Positions 45,890 to 57,699 of a DNA stretch of 64,000 nucleotides are shown here, piece after piece (position 1 is the stretch's first letter; each line of letters begins with the position of its first letter). Source of the stretch: Gigaspora rosea (Eukaryota > Glomeromycota > Glomeromycetes > Diversisporales > Gigasporaceae); the NCBI GenBank assembly GCA_003550325.1, contig QKWP01000007.1:140266-204265 (forward strand). The letters run 5' to 3'. Under the pieces are notes generated by a model, which saw nothing but the letters and a program-made list of their open reading frames with translations, was not told where the DNA came from and did no database searches. The position numbers were made by a program, and so were the translations under genes.

Positions 45890-46897
45890 GCTTGATTTCC
45901 CGAAAGTTAGTTCTCTACCAGCTAATTTTTTGATACTATATTCCTAACAAAATGTTTTACCTATAGCATTTTTTGTTAACAAATCTTACTCAATATACCA
46001 TATTTTCAACATCCCTTTTCCTTAACAAAACATATTTTGAAAAGATATTTTACTAATATGACGTATTTTAGAAAGAATATTTTCTCAACACAACATGTTT
46101 TTGATATCTTTTTCTAGCAAGATTTTTTTTAGATTAAAAATTTGTTTAAAAATAATTATTGGGTAGTTTCAATAATAGTAATTTATTTGTGCTCATTATA
46201 TTATATAATTAAGTACTTAGTCTAAATTAGAGTTAGAGTTGGGTTAGATTAGAGTTAGGTGATAGTATAATTTAGGCCAAGTTGTTAGTACTAGTAAACA
46301 AATAACATAGTTGTATGATTTATATAATGTGATGATCACTGGGTTTATTATTCTTGTTGAAAAAAGTGTATTCAATAAAACTTAGTATTAGAAAAAAGTC
46401 AAATTAGAAATATGTCATATCAGATAAATATCTTGTCAAAAATATGAGATATCAAAAAAAAAGAATATGAGGCCTTTGCAGTAGTAAGGGCCAATACTAG
46501 TTTATATATGATTTTGAGAAAATCACGTTTGTTTTGTTCAGACTGATCCGAGTTAATCAAAATATTCATGATTTGATTAGTCCATTATATTGGGTAATCC
46601 CGTGATGTACGAAACTCCCAAGAAATTTTTTTTTAAATATCTCAATTTTTTATTATGCAAATCAATTTCCACTTATAATTGAAAAATATAGCGCATATCA
46701 AAATTTATCCGAATATAACAAAAACCTGATTTTCATTTTTGGGCAGTATCGGCCCTTTCTATTGCAAAGGCCCCATATCAAAAACATGATATGTTGAGAA
46801 AAAATTTTCAACAAAAAGTGCTATAGGTGAAACATACTATCAGGGATATAGTATTAGAAAAATAAGCTGGTAGAGAACTAACTTTCAGGAAATCATA
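45890..46897. mobile_element. 1-kb inverted-repeat element with a nested MITE
   Basis: Arms gaaagttagttctctaccag and ctggtagagaactaactttc; further mirrored blocks acctatagcattttttgtt / aacaaaaagtgctataggt and acatgtttttgatatc / atatcaaaaacatgat. Centre region 46,150-46,330 has ggttagattagagttag. Interrupted by the element at 46,471-46,772. Confidence 0.7.
46471..46772. mobile_element. MITE with TIR ggcctttgcagtagtaaggg
   Basis: Right end ccctttctattgcaaaggcc is its inverse. Inner arms near gattagtccattatattggg. Non-coding, inserted in an arm of the surrounding element. Confidence 0.65.
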
Positions 46898-47048
46898 CCA
46901 TAATTATCTAAATACAATATTCAAAAAACAAAACTATTTCTAAATATTGAAAAGAAAAAAAGAGAAAATCTGAGTTTAATATACAGAAAGATAGAAATAT
47001 TGGGTTTATAAATATAGGGATTATATATCTTTTCAAAGCTATTAGTTA

Positions 47049-47120
47049 AAATAGTAAAAATAGTAGAAATAATAAAAATAGTAAAAATAGTAAAAATAGT
47101 AAAATAGTAGAAATAGTAAG
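47049..47120 (+). repeat. 9-bp minisatellite (atagtaaaa)n
   Basis: About 8 copies with small variations. A similar (atggtaaaa)n array is at 48,971-49,072. Read on the minus strand they give TIFTIF runs, which are not genes. Confidence 0.8.
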
Positions 47121-47340
47121 AAAAAATATGCTTGTCACTAGTAGTGATAGTAACCAGATTAGGTTTAGAATTAAATTTAGAGTTAGAAAAAGGTTTAGGG
47201 GGCTTCCAGAAATTATGTAATATTTTGTTACTAATAAATTTCAAAATTTTACTACACCCACACACATCTGATACTCAATTAGCTAATCAAATTTTATATT
47301 TTTTAAAATTTATTCATATGTTTCGATTTATAAAATTAAT

Positions 47341-48686
47341 AATAACTATTGCTCTACTAAACCAATTTAGATGATTTAACTACCAAAATGTTCATCTCAC
47401 TGAGACAATTCCAACAAGCCCAAAATCATTAAAATTTAATTACAGGGTCCCAAGATCATTCAACTTTTGTATAATTTTTATAGTAATTTTTTAGAACTAT
47501 TAAGTAAATTTGTTTAAGGGTAGAGGATACGTAGATCACTTATCAAATGATTTTGGTAGTACAAATAATTTTATATAGAAATTAGAAATATGCTAATAAT
47601 AAAACTTTTTATAATAACATTTAATTTTTGGTAAAATTTTTGTAATTTGTAGATTAAATCATGCTCTTTCTAATAATATAAATTTTAATAATAAAATATT
47701 TTTTAAAAAATATACTTGTACTGTATATATGGTAAAGTTCTCCGTAGTCAATCCAAATTCTCCGTATTTACACAAAATAGTTAATTTTGATTGGGTATAT
47801 CATATGATCATCATATGATTTTTTGTAAACAAATAGTGATACCCTATTTTCAAGTACATGTTTCTCAGTAAATATTTAGCCAATATTACTGATTTTACCA
47901 CCATTAGAATCAGAAAAGTCTATTCTACAACCTTTTATTATAAATTTAAAATTATTTGCTTAATAAAATTTTTTTTAATTTTAAAAAGAAAAAAATTGTA
48001 CTACCAAAATCATATGATAAATAATCTACGTATCCTCTACCCTTAATATTGAATAACTTTTTGATCACCTGGCCCATTTTGGATGATTTAACTACCAAAA
48101 TGTTTGTCCCACTGAGATGATTCTAACAAGCCAAAAATTATTAAAATCTAATCACATAGTCCCAAGATCATTCAACTTATGTGTAATTTTAATTGTGATT
48201 TTTTAGAATTACTAAGTAAATTTCTTTAATATTAAATAACTTTTGATCTACTGGCCTGTTTTGGATGATTTAGCTACCAAAATGTTCATTTCAGTAAGAT
48301 TATTCTAACAAGCCCAAATCGCTAAATTCTAATTACAGAATTCCAAGATCAATAAAGATTTTTTATTTGTTTAACAATACAAATTTTTATTGATCTTGAG
48401 ATCCCGTCATTAGAATTTAGCATTTTGGGCTTGTTAGAATTGTCTCACTAAAATGAACATTTTGGTAGTTAGATCATCCAAGTGGGCCAGTGGATATAAG
48501 CTATTTAATGTTAAATAAATTTACTTAGTGATTCTAAAAAATCACTATTAAAATTACACAAAAGTTGAACTATCTTGAGTCCCTGTAATTAAATTTTAGT
48601 GATTTGGGCTTGTTAGAATTGTTTCAGTGAGACAAACATTTTGGTAGTTAAATCATTTAAATTGGTTCAGAAGAACAATAGTTATT
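47341..48686. repeat. nested family-C palindromes split by a TTAA element
   Basis: Outer arms from aataactattgctctactaa (47,341) to gttcagaagaacaatagttatt (48,665). A second direct copy is at 48,050-48,235 and a compact inverted pair at 48,238-48,513. Shared blocks: gatgatttaactaccaaaat, aacaagcccaaaat, tccaagatcatt. The element at 47,518-48,042 interrupts the left arm. Confidence 0.7.
47518..48042. mobile_element. TTAA-flanked element with an in-window empty site
   Basis: aaatttgt-TTAA-gggtagaggatacgtagatc ... gatctacg-like inverse tatcctctaccc-TTAA-tattgaataac. The neighbouring family-C copy at 48,225-48,252 reads aaatttct-TTAA-tattaaataac with a single TTAA, i.e. the uninterrupted site. 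This supports TTAA as the target duplication, a piggyBac hallmark, although the ggg termini are not the classical piggyBac ccc. Confidence 0.85.
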
Positions 48687-48970
48687 AATTATTTTATAAT
48701 TTTATATTTTAGGCCAGAATTATAAAAATTTGACCAGAATTATAATTATAACCTGATATTTTTAGGACCCCACCCACCTACTAAAAAATTATGTAATTTC
48801 CGAAAGCTCCCTTTATTATATAATATAACATCTTAAGAACTAGAAAAAATATTGGTTTCATAGGCATAATTTGAAGTTATTGTGTTTTATAATTTTTTGA
48901 ATTTTGTTGTCATACCTAATCTAGCAATTTGATTGGCTCAGAACTGTAACTACAGTTCAAATAGATTCGC

Positions 48971-49072
48971 TATAGTAAAAATGGTAAAAATGGTAAAGTA
49001 AGGATAGTAAGAATTGTAAGAATTGTAAAAAATAGTAAAAGTAGTAAAAATGGCAAAAATGGTAAAAATGGT
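48971..49072 (+). repeat. 9-bp minisatellite (atggtaaaa)n
   Basis: About 11 degenerate copies. Confidence 0.75.
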
Positions 49073-49139
49073 TAATACATTAGCAAATTTATAATAGTAT
49101 AATATTACATAAGGTCTTATGAACTGTAATATAAGCAAA

Positions 49140-49260
49140 ATATTTCATAATATATTTTGGAATATTTCAAAATATCAAATTTTCAAAATATTTTGAAAGC
49201 AATTTTGAAATATTTTGAAATATATTATGAAATATTTCAAACCCTTTTCAAAATATTTTA
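49140..49260. repeat. AT-rich palindrome
   Basis: Mirrored tatttcataatatattttg and aaatatattatgaaatattt with many aaatatttt words. Confidence 0.6.
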
Positions 49261-49296
49261 GAACTAGGAAACCAAGCTGAATAGAAATGCATCAGT

Positions 49297-49700
49297 TTCT
49301 ATAAGAACCAGTTACATATGTAATTATGGTCTGGCCCTGGTCTGGTCCTTATAAGAACTAGTTATATATGTGGGATCTTTGCCTTGAAAATAACTTTACA
49401 GGACTATGTAGATCTTATGGATAAAAATTAAAGTTTCTAGCCACCCAGTAATCCAATTCAAATAAACCTTTTTTTATTTTGTAAAACTCACTAAGCTCTA
49501 CAAAATAAAAAAAAGTTTATTTGAATTGGATTACTGGATAGCTAGAAATTTTAATTTTTATTCATAAGATCTACATAGTCCCATAAGGTCATTTTCAAGG
49601 CAAAGACCCATGTAATTACGGTCCAGTTCTGGTCTGGTCCCTAAGAGAATCAGTTATATATGTAATCATAGTCCAGTCCCAGTTCAGTTCTGGTTCTAAG
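49297..49700. repeat. 52-bp minisatellite interrupted by a 238-bp palindrome
   Basis: Three units of agaaccagttacatatgtaa + tatggtctggccctggtctg. Unit two is split at tatatatgt by a palindrome at 49,372-49,609 (gggatctttgccttgaaaat and inverse; inner arms ccagtaatccaattcaaata). atgt is present at both junctions. Confidence 0.75.
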
Positions 49701-50003
49701 ATGGTCTCTTAATAATATCTTTACAGAAATATCTAATTTAGCAACTTTAGAACTACTTTAAAGTAACTATCAAGTCTATATAGTTACTTTGTAGGTGCTA
49801 TAGCTTTAAAGTTACTATATATTAGCAATATGCCTACTACTATTGACTACTACATTACCACTATTTTACTATATATTAGCAATACTTTTACTACAAATTT
49901 ATAAAAAAATTTTTAAAAATCGAAATTTCAATTTTTTAAAAATTTTTTATAAAATTGTAGCAAAGTATTGCTAATATATAGTAAAATAGTAGTAATGTAG
50001 TAG

Positions 50004-50519
50004 TAGTGAACCAAGTCGACCTTAAAAAATCGATTTGTCTAAGTCGACTTAAGTTGATTATAAAATTCAGCTATTAACCGAAAGTCGATTTCTTTATTTG
50101 CTCATATCACGTGACATGTAACAACCAATCACAGTCTGAGTTACACTTAGATTAATACTTGATTTTTGTTAATATCAATATGTATAATTAAACGATTTAA
50201 TTTTATTCTACAACGACTATGATTACGATTTTTAAAATAATACAATTTGCACAATGACAATTTTTTTTTCTATTTATGCGATATTAGATTGTTTTATTTA
50301 AACATGCTCTTCAATTTAGTATTAATATTTCTGTATTGTTTTATACTTTTGAGAGCATTGTATTAGTTTACTCAATTGCATATATGTAATTTAATATCAA
50401 TTGAAATTTTTTTGGGTAATGATTTTACCCAATCGACTAAGTTAACTTTGCAAAAATCGGTTTGGTTAAGCTGACTAGTCGACTTAAGTCGATTTTACAT
50501 ATAACAACTTGTATCACTA
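50004..50519. mobile_element. hAT-like element with perfect 8-bp duplication
   Basis: Ends tagtgaaccaagtcgac and caacttgtatcacta share the tagtg/cacta termini. tgtagtag is found at 49,996-50,003 and 50,520-50,527. Subterminal gtcgacttaagtcga-type repeats. Non-coding, 516 bp. Confidence 0.85.
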
Positions 50520-50564
50520 TGTAGTAGTTAATAGTAGTAGGCGTATTCTAACATATAGTATAGA

Positions 50565-51173
50565 CCGGTGCTAAAAGATTTGTACCTCAAAAAATTTCAT
50601 AATTTTGATACTAAGAAAAAATTTTTTTTTCTTGATTAATTATTAAAAATTTTTTAGTATCAAATAAAATAGATTTTAATCTAACTTATTATAATATTTT
50701 TATTGTTTTATCATTGTTTTATTTTAATAATTAAGCATGTACAATTTACTGTATTTGAAAAAAAACCAAAACTTTTTTTTTAAAAAAAAAGATAATTTAA
50801 ATAATTTCGTAACCAATATGCAGTTCTATGAGCTGATACTTCGCAAGTGCATTAATGTGCATATGATAAAGATATGGTTAAAATTTGAGCAAAATTGGAT
50901 CACTGGTTATGAAGAAATTAAGCTTCAAAGTAAGATAATTTTATTTTTTTTACTATATACGCGTATATATAAATTACTATAGTAAATTATATAGTAAAAA
51001 AAAAAAAAGTTACTATTAATAAATTTTTTTATTTTATCAATAAAATAATCAAAAAAAATATTTTTATCAATCTGGTAACCTAATAAGTATATTAAATTAA
51101 AAAAATTAAAAATTAATTTGTACAAAATATATTTTAATCAGAGCTATTTGAGGTACAAATCTTTTTGCACTGG
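50565..51173. mobile_element. inverted-repeat element, TIR ccggtgctaaaagatttgta
   Basis: Right end is the inverse of ccagtgcaaaaagatttgta. No target duplication found. The 81-codon plus frame at 50,737 is AT-rich and unsupported. Confidence 0.6.
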
Positions 51174-51383
51174 CCCATAACTTTAAAGCAAAATTTACTA
51201 CAAAGTAACTATATAGTTACTTGATAGTTACTTTAAAGTAGATCTAAAGTTGCTAAATTATGTTTCTGTAAAGATGTGATCAATAAACTTTTTCTAACCT
51301 GGGTCAGGTGATCTGTATGGATCACGGGTTAGAAACTGAATCAAATAGGTCAGAATTAGTCTAAAATATAAAAAAAACCAAAA

Positions 51384-51640
51384 AATTTATAAGCCTATTT
51401 GATGTATAATCTGCTATTAGATATAGTACAAATTATATTAAATGATCAAAAAAAAACAAAAAAAAACAAAAAATTTATAAGCACGTTTGATGCATAATCA
51501 GCTATATAGTATAGTATACACAATGTCAAATAAACCAAAAAAAAAACAAGAAAAAAAATTTATAAGCCTATTTGATACATAATCTGCTATATGGTGTAGT
51601 ACACACTGTGTCAAATGAACAAAAAAAAAACTTAGAAAAA
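51384..51640 (+). repeat. 88-bp tandem repeat, 3 copies
   Basis: Units start aatttataagcctatttgat at 51,384, 51,471 and 51,559 and end with an A-rich tract. Confidence 0.8.
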
Positions 51641-51700
51641 AAAATTGACTTTTTTGCCATTTTGTCTAAAATATCTAAATCTTAGAATTCTTGGTGCATC

Positions 51701-51929
51701 CAGTGTTTAAAATTCAAATTTGGTTTTATGTTCTCAAAAAGAACATTTTTAATTTCTTAATGTTCTCAGTAAAATTTTAATATTCTTTATATAGAAAAAT
51801 TAAAAATTTTTTAATATTAAAAGAATTTATTGAATGTTCTCAAATAGAGAACATATTTTAATAATTTATGTTTCTAAAAATTGTATAATGTTCTTTGAGA
51901 ACACTGAGAACATTGAATTTTAAACACTG
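51701..51929. mobile_element. hAT MITE, 229 bp
   Basis: Ends cagtgtttaaaattcaa and ttgaattttaaacactg. Flanks ggtgcatc and ggtgcatt match at 7 of 8. Internal gttctcaaaa repeats link it to 13,388-14,642. Confidence 0.8.
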
Positions 51930-51984
51930 GGTGCATTCCTAAAACTGGATTAGTAGATCTATAACCATTAGACTAATTTTTTGA

Positions 51985-52510
51985 AATAGTTTAAAATAGT
52001 TCAATGATGTTCAAATTTTGTACTACAAGATCAGAAAAGATCTTTTGTTTATAATTAGATCTTCTATTTTGTTTTTTTTTTCACTTTTTTATTTTATTTC
52101 ATTTTTTTTTGTTCTTATTTTGTTTTTTTATTTTTTTTTATTTATTTATTTTTAATTTTTTCATTTTATTTTTATTTCACCACTTTACAAGAAAACAACC
52201 AACTTTTTAAAACCTTGCACAAACCAACCCAAACTTCTGATACTTTACAAAAATACACAACTAATATTTCTAGCAATTTCTTAATTCCAAGAACACATTT
52301 TTAAAAAAATAAGGATTTAGTTAGAATTTTATTTATTTTTTCATTTGATATAATTTGTTTTGTTTTTTGTTTTTTTTTTAAATTTGTTTTATTAATTTAT
52401 TTTATTCTGGCACTTTACAAGAAAAGAACCCTTACTTTCTGGTACTTTTTAAGAAAACCAACCCAGACTTTTTTAGCACTTTATGGTTTTTTGCTATTTT
52501 GCAAGAACAT
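51985..52510 (-). repeat. dispersed repeat, inverted copy of 7,420-8,045
   Basis: Reverse complement follows 7,420-8,045 in order. Contains aaaccaacccagactttttt and gatctaattataaacaaaag in reverse. The low-complexity Phe/Tyr-coding part is not a gene. Confidence 0.65.
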
Positions 52511-52734
52511 TAATCTTGACTCTACTAAATAGTAACTAGAACTCAAGGCTATCTATTGGAAAACTGAACTACTATAGGAAGAAGAAATCTGGGATGTCTT
52601 TGAACAGACTTGATAAATAGTTCTTTTAGTTTGTGATTTTAGTACCATTGAGCAAAGAATTATCAGGCTAAGATACTAGAGTTTAGTTTTGAAATATGCT
52701 ATTATGTGCAGTATATCTCTTACAAGTTCTTTTA

Positions 52735-52900
52735 GGGGCATGCCATTTATTACGTAATTTTTACCATGGATACATGGTCAGAGGTAGTGATCACGTCTAT
52801 ATATTATATTAATCAATTAGAATTAGATAAAATGATCACACCATACATGGGTAGAGGTGGCTACTAAGTAAAAAATATTATGTAATAAATAGCACACCCC
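52735..52900. mobile_element. PIF/Harbinger-like MITE
   Basis: TTA|ggggcatgccatttattacg and ataaatagcacacccc|TTA. A 3-bp TWA duplication and GGGG-type ends fit PIF/Harbinger. 166 bp. A larger element of the same end type is at 58,720-59,525. Confidence 0.7.
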
Positions 52901-52980
52901 TTATGTTTGGTAACTTTTTTACTCTTCCTTCTTTCCCTATTGGATTTTTTTAAAATTTCTGCCAAAAGTGAGGTCATCTA

Positions 52981-53234
52981 AAGCCATGTACCCATGTAAC
53001 AGTTTCGTGTAAATCAACCAAACGGAGTCATAAAATTATGTTTACACAGATCAGCCTGAAGAAGTCAAAAAACAAAAAAAACACAAGAACATAAACCTAT
53101 AAAAAATGTCAGGAAGGTAATTTTACCTATATTGGTCCTAACCCTAACCCTGACCCTAATGCTAAACAGACTCTGATACGAATTTTAACTAAAATTTCAA
53201 AAAATCACGTGGGTACATGGCTTTAGCCATCCCC
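52981..53234. mobile_element. MITE, second copy of the 10,314 family
   Basis: Ends aggtcatctaaagccatgta and tacatggctttagccatccc, flanked by aaaagtg on both sides. Internal cacagatcagcctgaa and aaggtaattttacctat as in 10,314-10,594. The loop has cctaaccctaaccctgaccc. Confidence 0.75.
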
Positions 53235-53982
53235 AAAAGTGGGCGTTTTGGTTTACCTTCTCCAAAGATCAGCAGTATTTACTTCTTCTAAATAGGAAAC
53301 ATTTACCTATTTGGAGTTGATATTATAAGTGGATTATTAGCTGCAATATTAACAGTAAATAACATATCAAAGATGTTTTTTGAACAGCACATAGAAATTT
53401 CTTATAAACTTTGTTACAAGGCGTTTTTTTTTTATTTGTTTTTTTTTTTAAATAGATATTATACATATAATACTAGGATAGAGTTTCTATATAGTATTTA
53501 TAATTTTATATATTTTGTTGTCTTTTCTTTGTCTTTCTCATTCTGTTTCTTTTTTTTTGTTTTTTTTTTTATTTGGTATTTCATTTAGATTTAGTAGTTT
53601 TCCCTCCTTTTTTATACTTTTCTTTATATTTCAATTTTATTTTTTTCATTCTTGTAATGGATTAGAAGTAAAATCATTCCACCATTGAAGCTAGATGAGA
53701 AGAATTTAAAGAAAAAGGTAGTCTTGACAAGGCTAATAGTAGCTATTTAGTGAATACAAAATACTTGCAATAAGTTGCAGATTCCTGTAGAAGAAGAACT
53801 AGTTGTCATAACAGATCACACCTTAGTACCTCAGTATTAAGTGAGTTTTTATTAAAAATAGTAAGGATTCTAGTTAGTAGTTCTGTAATTGAATAAATTA
53901 TTTGTAACTAAACTATATAAATTTTTAAGATCTTCTATAATAAAAGCAGTTAAAAAAAATAATGACAATACCATAAGGGTGG
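53235..53982. other. T-rich stretch without gene
   Basis: Phe/Tyr-rich frame at 53,373-53,588 is low complexity. Nothing else recognised. Confidence 0.4.
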
Positions 53983-54304
53983 TACAGTCAACACTTCATA
54001 AATGCAACTTGTAGGGACAAGCCTATAACATGCATTTAGGGAGGTTTGCATTTAAAGTAAGCCAATTAAATTGCAGCTTTAAATATTTAATCATCAAGTT
54101 TGTATAACTTCTACCAAAACTGTATAACCTATCTTAAATACTAAAATTTGATTGGCTACGTGCATTTAGAGAGGTTAGTGTAATATAAAATGTTATTCAA
54201 GAGAATATGCATTTAGCACTAATAACATCTTATGAAATAGAAAAAACGTGTATTTAGAGAAGTATTGCATTTATAGAAGTTGTATTTATGGAGGGTTGAC
54301 TGTA
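53983..54304. mobile_element. pogo-like MITE
   Basis: TIRs tacagtcaacacttcataaa and tttatggagggttgactgta with TA at both ends. Repeated gcatttagagaggtt-type internal motif. 322 bp, non-coding. Confidence 0.8.
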
Positions 54305-54449
54305 ACAGATATTATGTAATATTTTAGGATGGGTGGGGGTCTCTGAAATTTTATATTAAATATAGAAGTTTATAATAGCCAACCAGACTTCTCTTATGTA
54401 GAGAGAAAGGGAGTAGAGGGTATAGTAAAATAATATTGCATAATATATA

Positions 54450-55396
54450 CAGTCAGACCTCCATATAGTCACACCCCATATAGTCACACCTCTATTTAAG
54501 CACCCGATTTTGTGCGACGGACTCAAACATAGGTAAAAAACCTCATTATAGTCACAAATTGCTTATAATCACTATCACTATGAAAATTTGATTTTTTAAC
54601 AATTTTATTAATAAAAACCCCTTATTATAGTCACCAATTTTTAACAAAATATGGATTATATAATCTGATTGGCCAATTTTCATATTCATGTATATTTAAA
54701 ATTATCAATTAATTGATAATTCGCCTGTTAACTGGAGAGTGTGAAATGTAAAGTCTTCTATCTAAAAGTTTTTTTTACTAAGTTAATAATACATGTCCAC
54801 TAATTAAAAGTTGTAGAGCTCGTTGAGACGCATCTAACAGTGGTTAGATTATCCAAATCGGCCTAGTGGATGGCAAGTTATCGTTGAAAACGATTGGCCG
54901 ACTATATAAAATCTGTAACGAAGATTACATATGAAAATTACTATGTGCTTCCATATAAAACTTTTTTTCTTACTAAGTTAACGATACATGCTCACTAATT
55001 GAAAGTTGTAGAGCTCGTCGAGGCGCATTTAACGGTGGTTAGATCATCCAAATCAACCCAATGGATGTTGAGATATCATAAAAAACCGATTGGCTGACTA
55101 ACAAATATTGTTTACACAGAGATTTTATATAGTCGGCCAATCGTTTTTCAACAATATCTCGCCATCCACCAGGCCGTTTGAATGATCTAACCACCATTAG
55201 ATGCGTCTCAATGAGCTCTACAACTTTTAATTAGTGGGCATGTATCGTTAACTTAGTAAGAAAAAAGTTTTAGATGGAAGCACTCCACATTTTTCCTATA
55301 AATAACCATAATGAGGTATTTTATTTATAGTCACACCTCTTTACAATCACCAAAATAGTGTGCGACGGACTTGGTGATTATAGAGAGGGATGACTG
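54450..55396. mobile_element. pogo/Tigger-like element with nested palindromic arms
   Basis: TIRs cagtcagacctccatatagt and the inverse gattatagagagggatgactg, flanked by TA. The word gtgcgacgga lies just inside both ends. The interior holds three copies of a block with aaagttgtagagctcgttga + gacgcatctaacagtggtta, two direct and one inverted. No transposase. Confidence 0.8.
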
Positions 55397-55744
55397 TATT
55401 ACCACCCTAAGTGTAGCTCATATTGCTAATAATTTTGGTTTAGTTAAAAAAGACCAAAGATTTGTTTTGCTATAAAATTTTCAAGAGTGATATTCCTCAT
55501 TGGGTCTACTAGTATCTAGCTAAATCCTATTTGTATTGTACTTAGGTTTAACTACTTACTCCTTCTAAAGAATTATCTGTATAAAATACCAAACTTTTCT
55601 TCTTTTTATCACAAATTTTTAAAACTTGTATATCAGATCTAAAGCTAAATTTATATTATAAGTTCTATTTTTAATTAATTCTATTCCTAGTTTTTTCACT
55701 ATTTCTATTTTTGAAAACTGGATTCTGCTATACCAATTTCACTA
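55397..55744. other. spacer
   Basis: No gene seen. taccaccctaag (55,399) mirrors agggtggta at 53,976, so 53,976-55,410 may once have been one larger inverted-repeat element. Confidence 0.3.
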
Positions 55745-55966
55745 TTCATAAAATAGGTCTATCAAATATTCTAGATAAGAGCAGTAGCTGCTTTCCTTTT
55801 TTAAATCTTTTTAACCTTTTCTACTTTTTGCTCTTAGTAGCTTAATCTAAGTCAATATTAGTAGTATTTTCTTATCTTCTTCTAGTAGCTGCTCTATATA
55901 GATTATATCCATTTTAAAAAAACTCTTAGCTACTTTTACAAACATCTCTTCTGGCAAAATTTTATT
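55745..55966 (-). pseudogene. decayed repeat-element frame
   Basis: Minus strand reads NKILPEEMFVKVAKSFFKMD, IIYIEQLLEEDKKILLILT, stop (TAG), IKLLRAKSRKG, stop, then ESSYCSYLEYLIDLFYE. This looks like eroded coding sequence of a mobile element, but the domain is not recognised. Confidence 0.4.
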
Positions 55967-56591
55967 CTACTCCAAACAACCTTAGATCTGGTTCTGTTTT
56001 TTTTTTGCTAAGTTAATTTACAATCTAAAAATTTTGTTTTTAAAAGTATTAAACATACTAGATTATTTTACTAGATTTTAAAAAGCAACTTGATGCTTCT
56101 TTAATATGCATCCAATCTGTATAGCCTGCTAGTACAATATTTTGTTTGATTTTAATTCTTGTTGTCTTATCTATTATACTATAGCTTCTGAGCCATTTTT
56201 GCATATTTGTTATTTGTTTTATTAATAGTTCTGACTATAGTAGCATTTTGTAATTAAATTTGGATAATTTTGGACTCTTTAGAATTGTCTTATTAAGTTA
56301 AACACTTTGGTAGTTATTTATCCAAATTGGACTACTAGATTAAATTTTTTAATAGTATTTCAAATATGCACAAATATATTACTTATTGGTTTTTGACTAC
56401 ATAACAATGACAAGATATTTTATTTATAGTTACATCTCTATACAATCACCAAAATAGGTCATAACAGACTTGGTGATTATAGAGAGGTCTAACTGTATAC
56501 ACCTCTTAGAACATATAAGCAAGAAGTTTAGATACAAGCCATTTTGGAACATTAGATAAAACATAAAAAGTAAAAGGTACAATAAAAATAA
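55967..56591. other. spacer with an isolated pogo-like end
   Basis: 56,398-56,497 matches the right end of the 54,450-55,396 element (ttatagttacatctctatac, cttggtgattatagagaggt, ctaactgta). The matching left end was not found, so it is a truncated copy. The rest is AT-rich without gene. Confidence 0.45.
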
Positions 56592-57351
56592 GCAGATATC
56601 TCATTCTCAGATCTTTCAGATATAACAGAAATCCAGATTCAACAACTTCGTACAAATCTTATTAATCATCAATGCTTAAATCCTAATTACAATCCCCCCT
56701 TCAATACCCCCTCATTTATAACTACCATTCAAGGCTTTATTCCACTTCCATTAATTAATACAATATCCCAATATTCTTCTTACAAAATAGCTTCCAATAT
56801 TGCTATTAAAATTCTCCTAAATATCTCTTATAATACTTATGAACAACTTTGGAAACCTTATTGTGCTAAACTTGCACAATAGAAAACCTCTCAAAACTTT
56901 AGTTCAACATCTACTATTCTTCCAAATCCACATACTTCTGTATATAAACATACTAGAATTCACTATACCTATAGTTGCATCTGTGGTCTTCCTGACCAGC
57001 TACATAATGAAGATACAAATACATGTCCATCTACTGGTTGTGCACTTCGAAAAATTGATACCTGGTCCTACCAATGGATCAAATATAGCTCAAATACTAA
57101 TTTTATACTCAATATCCAAATCTAGGTGAGTTTTAACCACTCTAGTAGGTTTAGATTGCAGATAAATTAGATAATATTAATTTTGTCTATAGTCTGAGTC
57201 TCAACTTTTGTAATATAAACTGTATTAAAAATATTCTTGTAATATTGAGAAACCCCAAGAGGAATCTTACACAGTTTATCAATAAAGATAGAGGCAAAAC
57301 CTCACCTTAACAACAAAAAAAAATAAAAATAAAAATAAAAATAAAAATAAG
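56592..57351 (+). pseudogene. LINE 3' coding fragment, 3' UTR and A-rich tail
   Basis: Frame 56,592-57,125 reads TTIQGFIPLPLINTISQYSS, YEQLWKPYCAKLAQ, then a single in-frame TAG at 56,880-56,882, then YTYSCICGLPDQLHNEDTN and TCPSTGCALRKIDTW, a Cys-rich knuckle-like stretch, and ends at TAG 57,123. The TAG falls where a Trp would be expected (AQ-W-), consistent with a G-to-A change. The 3' end is caataaagatagaggcaaaa + cctcaccttaa followed by (aaaat)n to 57,351, the same terminus as 37,620-38,320. Family assignment as LINE-like is from the 3' structure and zinc-knuckle character. Confidence 0.6.
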
Positions 57352-57699
57352 CAGATATAAGAGCTATAGTTTCAATAGAGAAGAAAAGAAGAATAATTAC
57401 TAACTTACAATAAAAATAAAAGAATGTTTAACAGAATAAAAGATATAGTTAAAAAAGAGAGCAATTGGTTAATATTCTTTTTTTTGGACTACTACTAGGA
57501 TATTAGCTATAAAATTGTACCAAAAAGCAAAATATTATAGAATAGGTAGCTAATACAGTAGAAATTAACAAAAACGAGTTTGAAATAATCAAAAAGCAAA
57601 GGTTAAATAAAAAAAATTACGAATCTACTAATGAAAAAGAGCTTAGTTTGCATTTTTTATACAGACTGTTCATAGTAAAAGAAGAAAAAAGGTATTAAA

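Larger units (their letters stand above)
49741..51253. repeat. large inverted repeat with two nested elements
   Basis: Outer arms gcaactttagaactacttta and taaagtagatctaaagttgc, then tatcaagtctatatagttac and its mirror. Inside: a palindrome around 49,880-49,950, the hAT element 50,004-50,519 and the element 50,565-51,173. Confidence 0.65.

Noticed and set aside
46921..47265. Minus-strand frame with TIFTIF repeats (also 48,950-49,138)
   Set aside because: Translation of a 9-bp minisatellite in AT-rich DNA.
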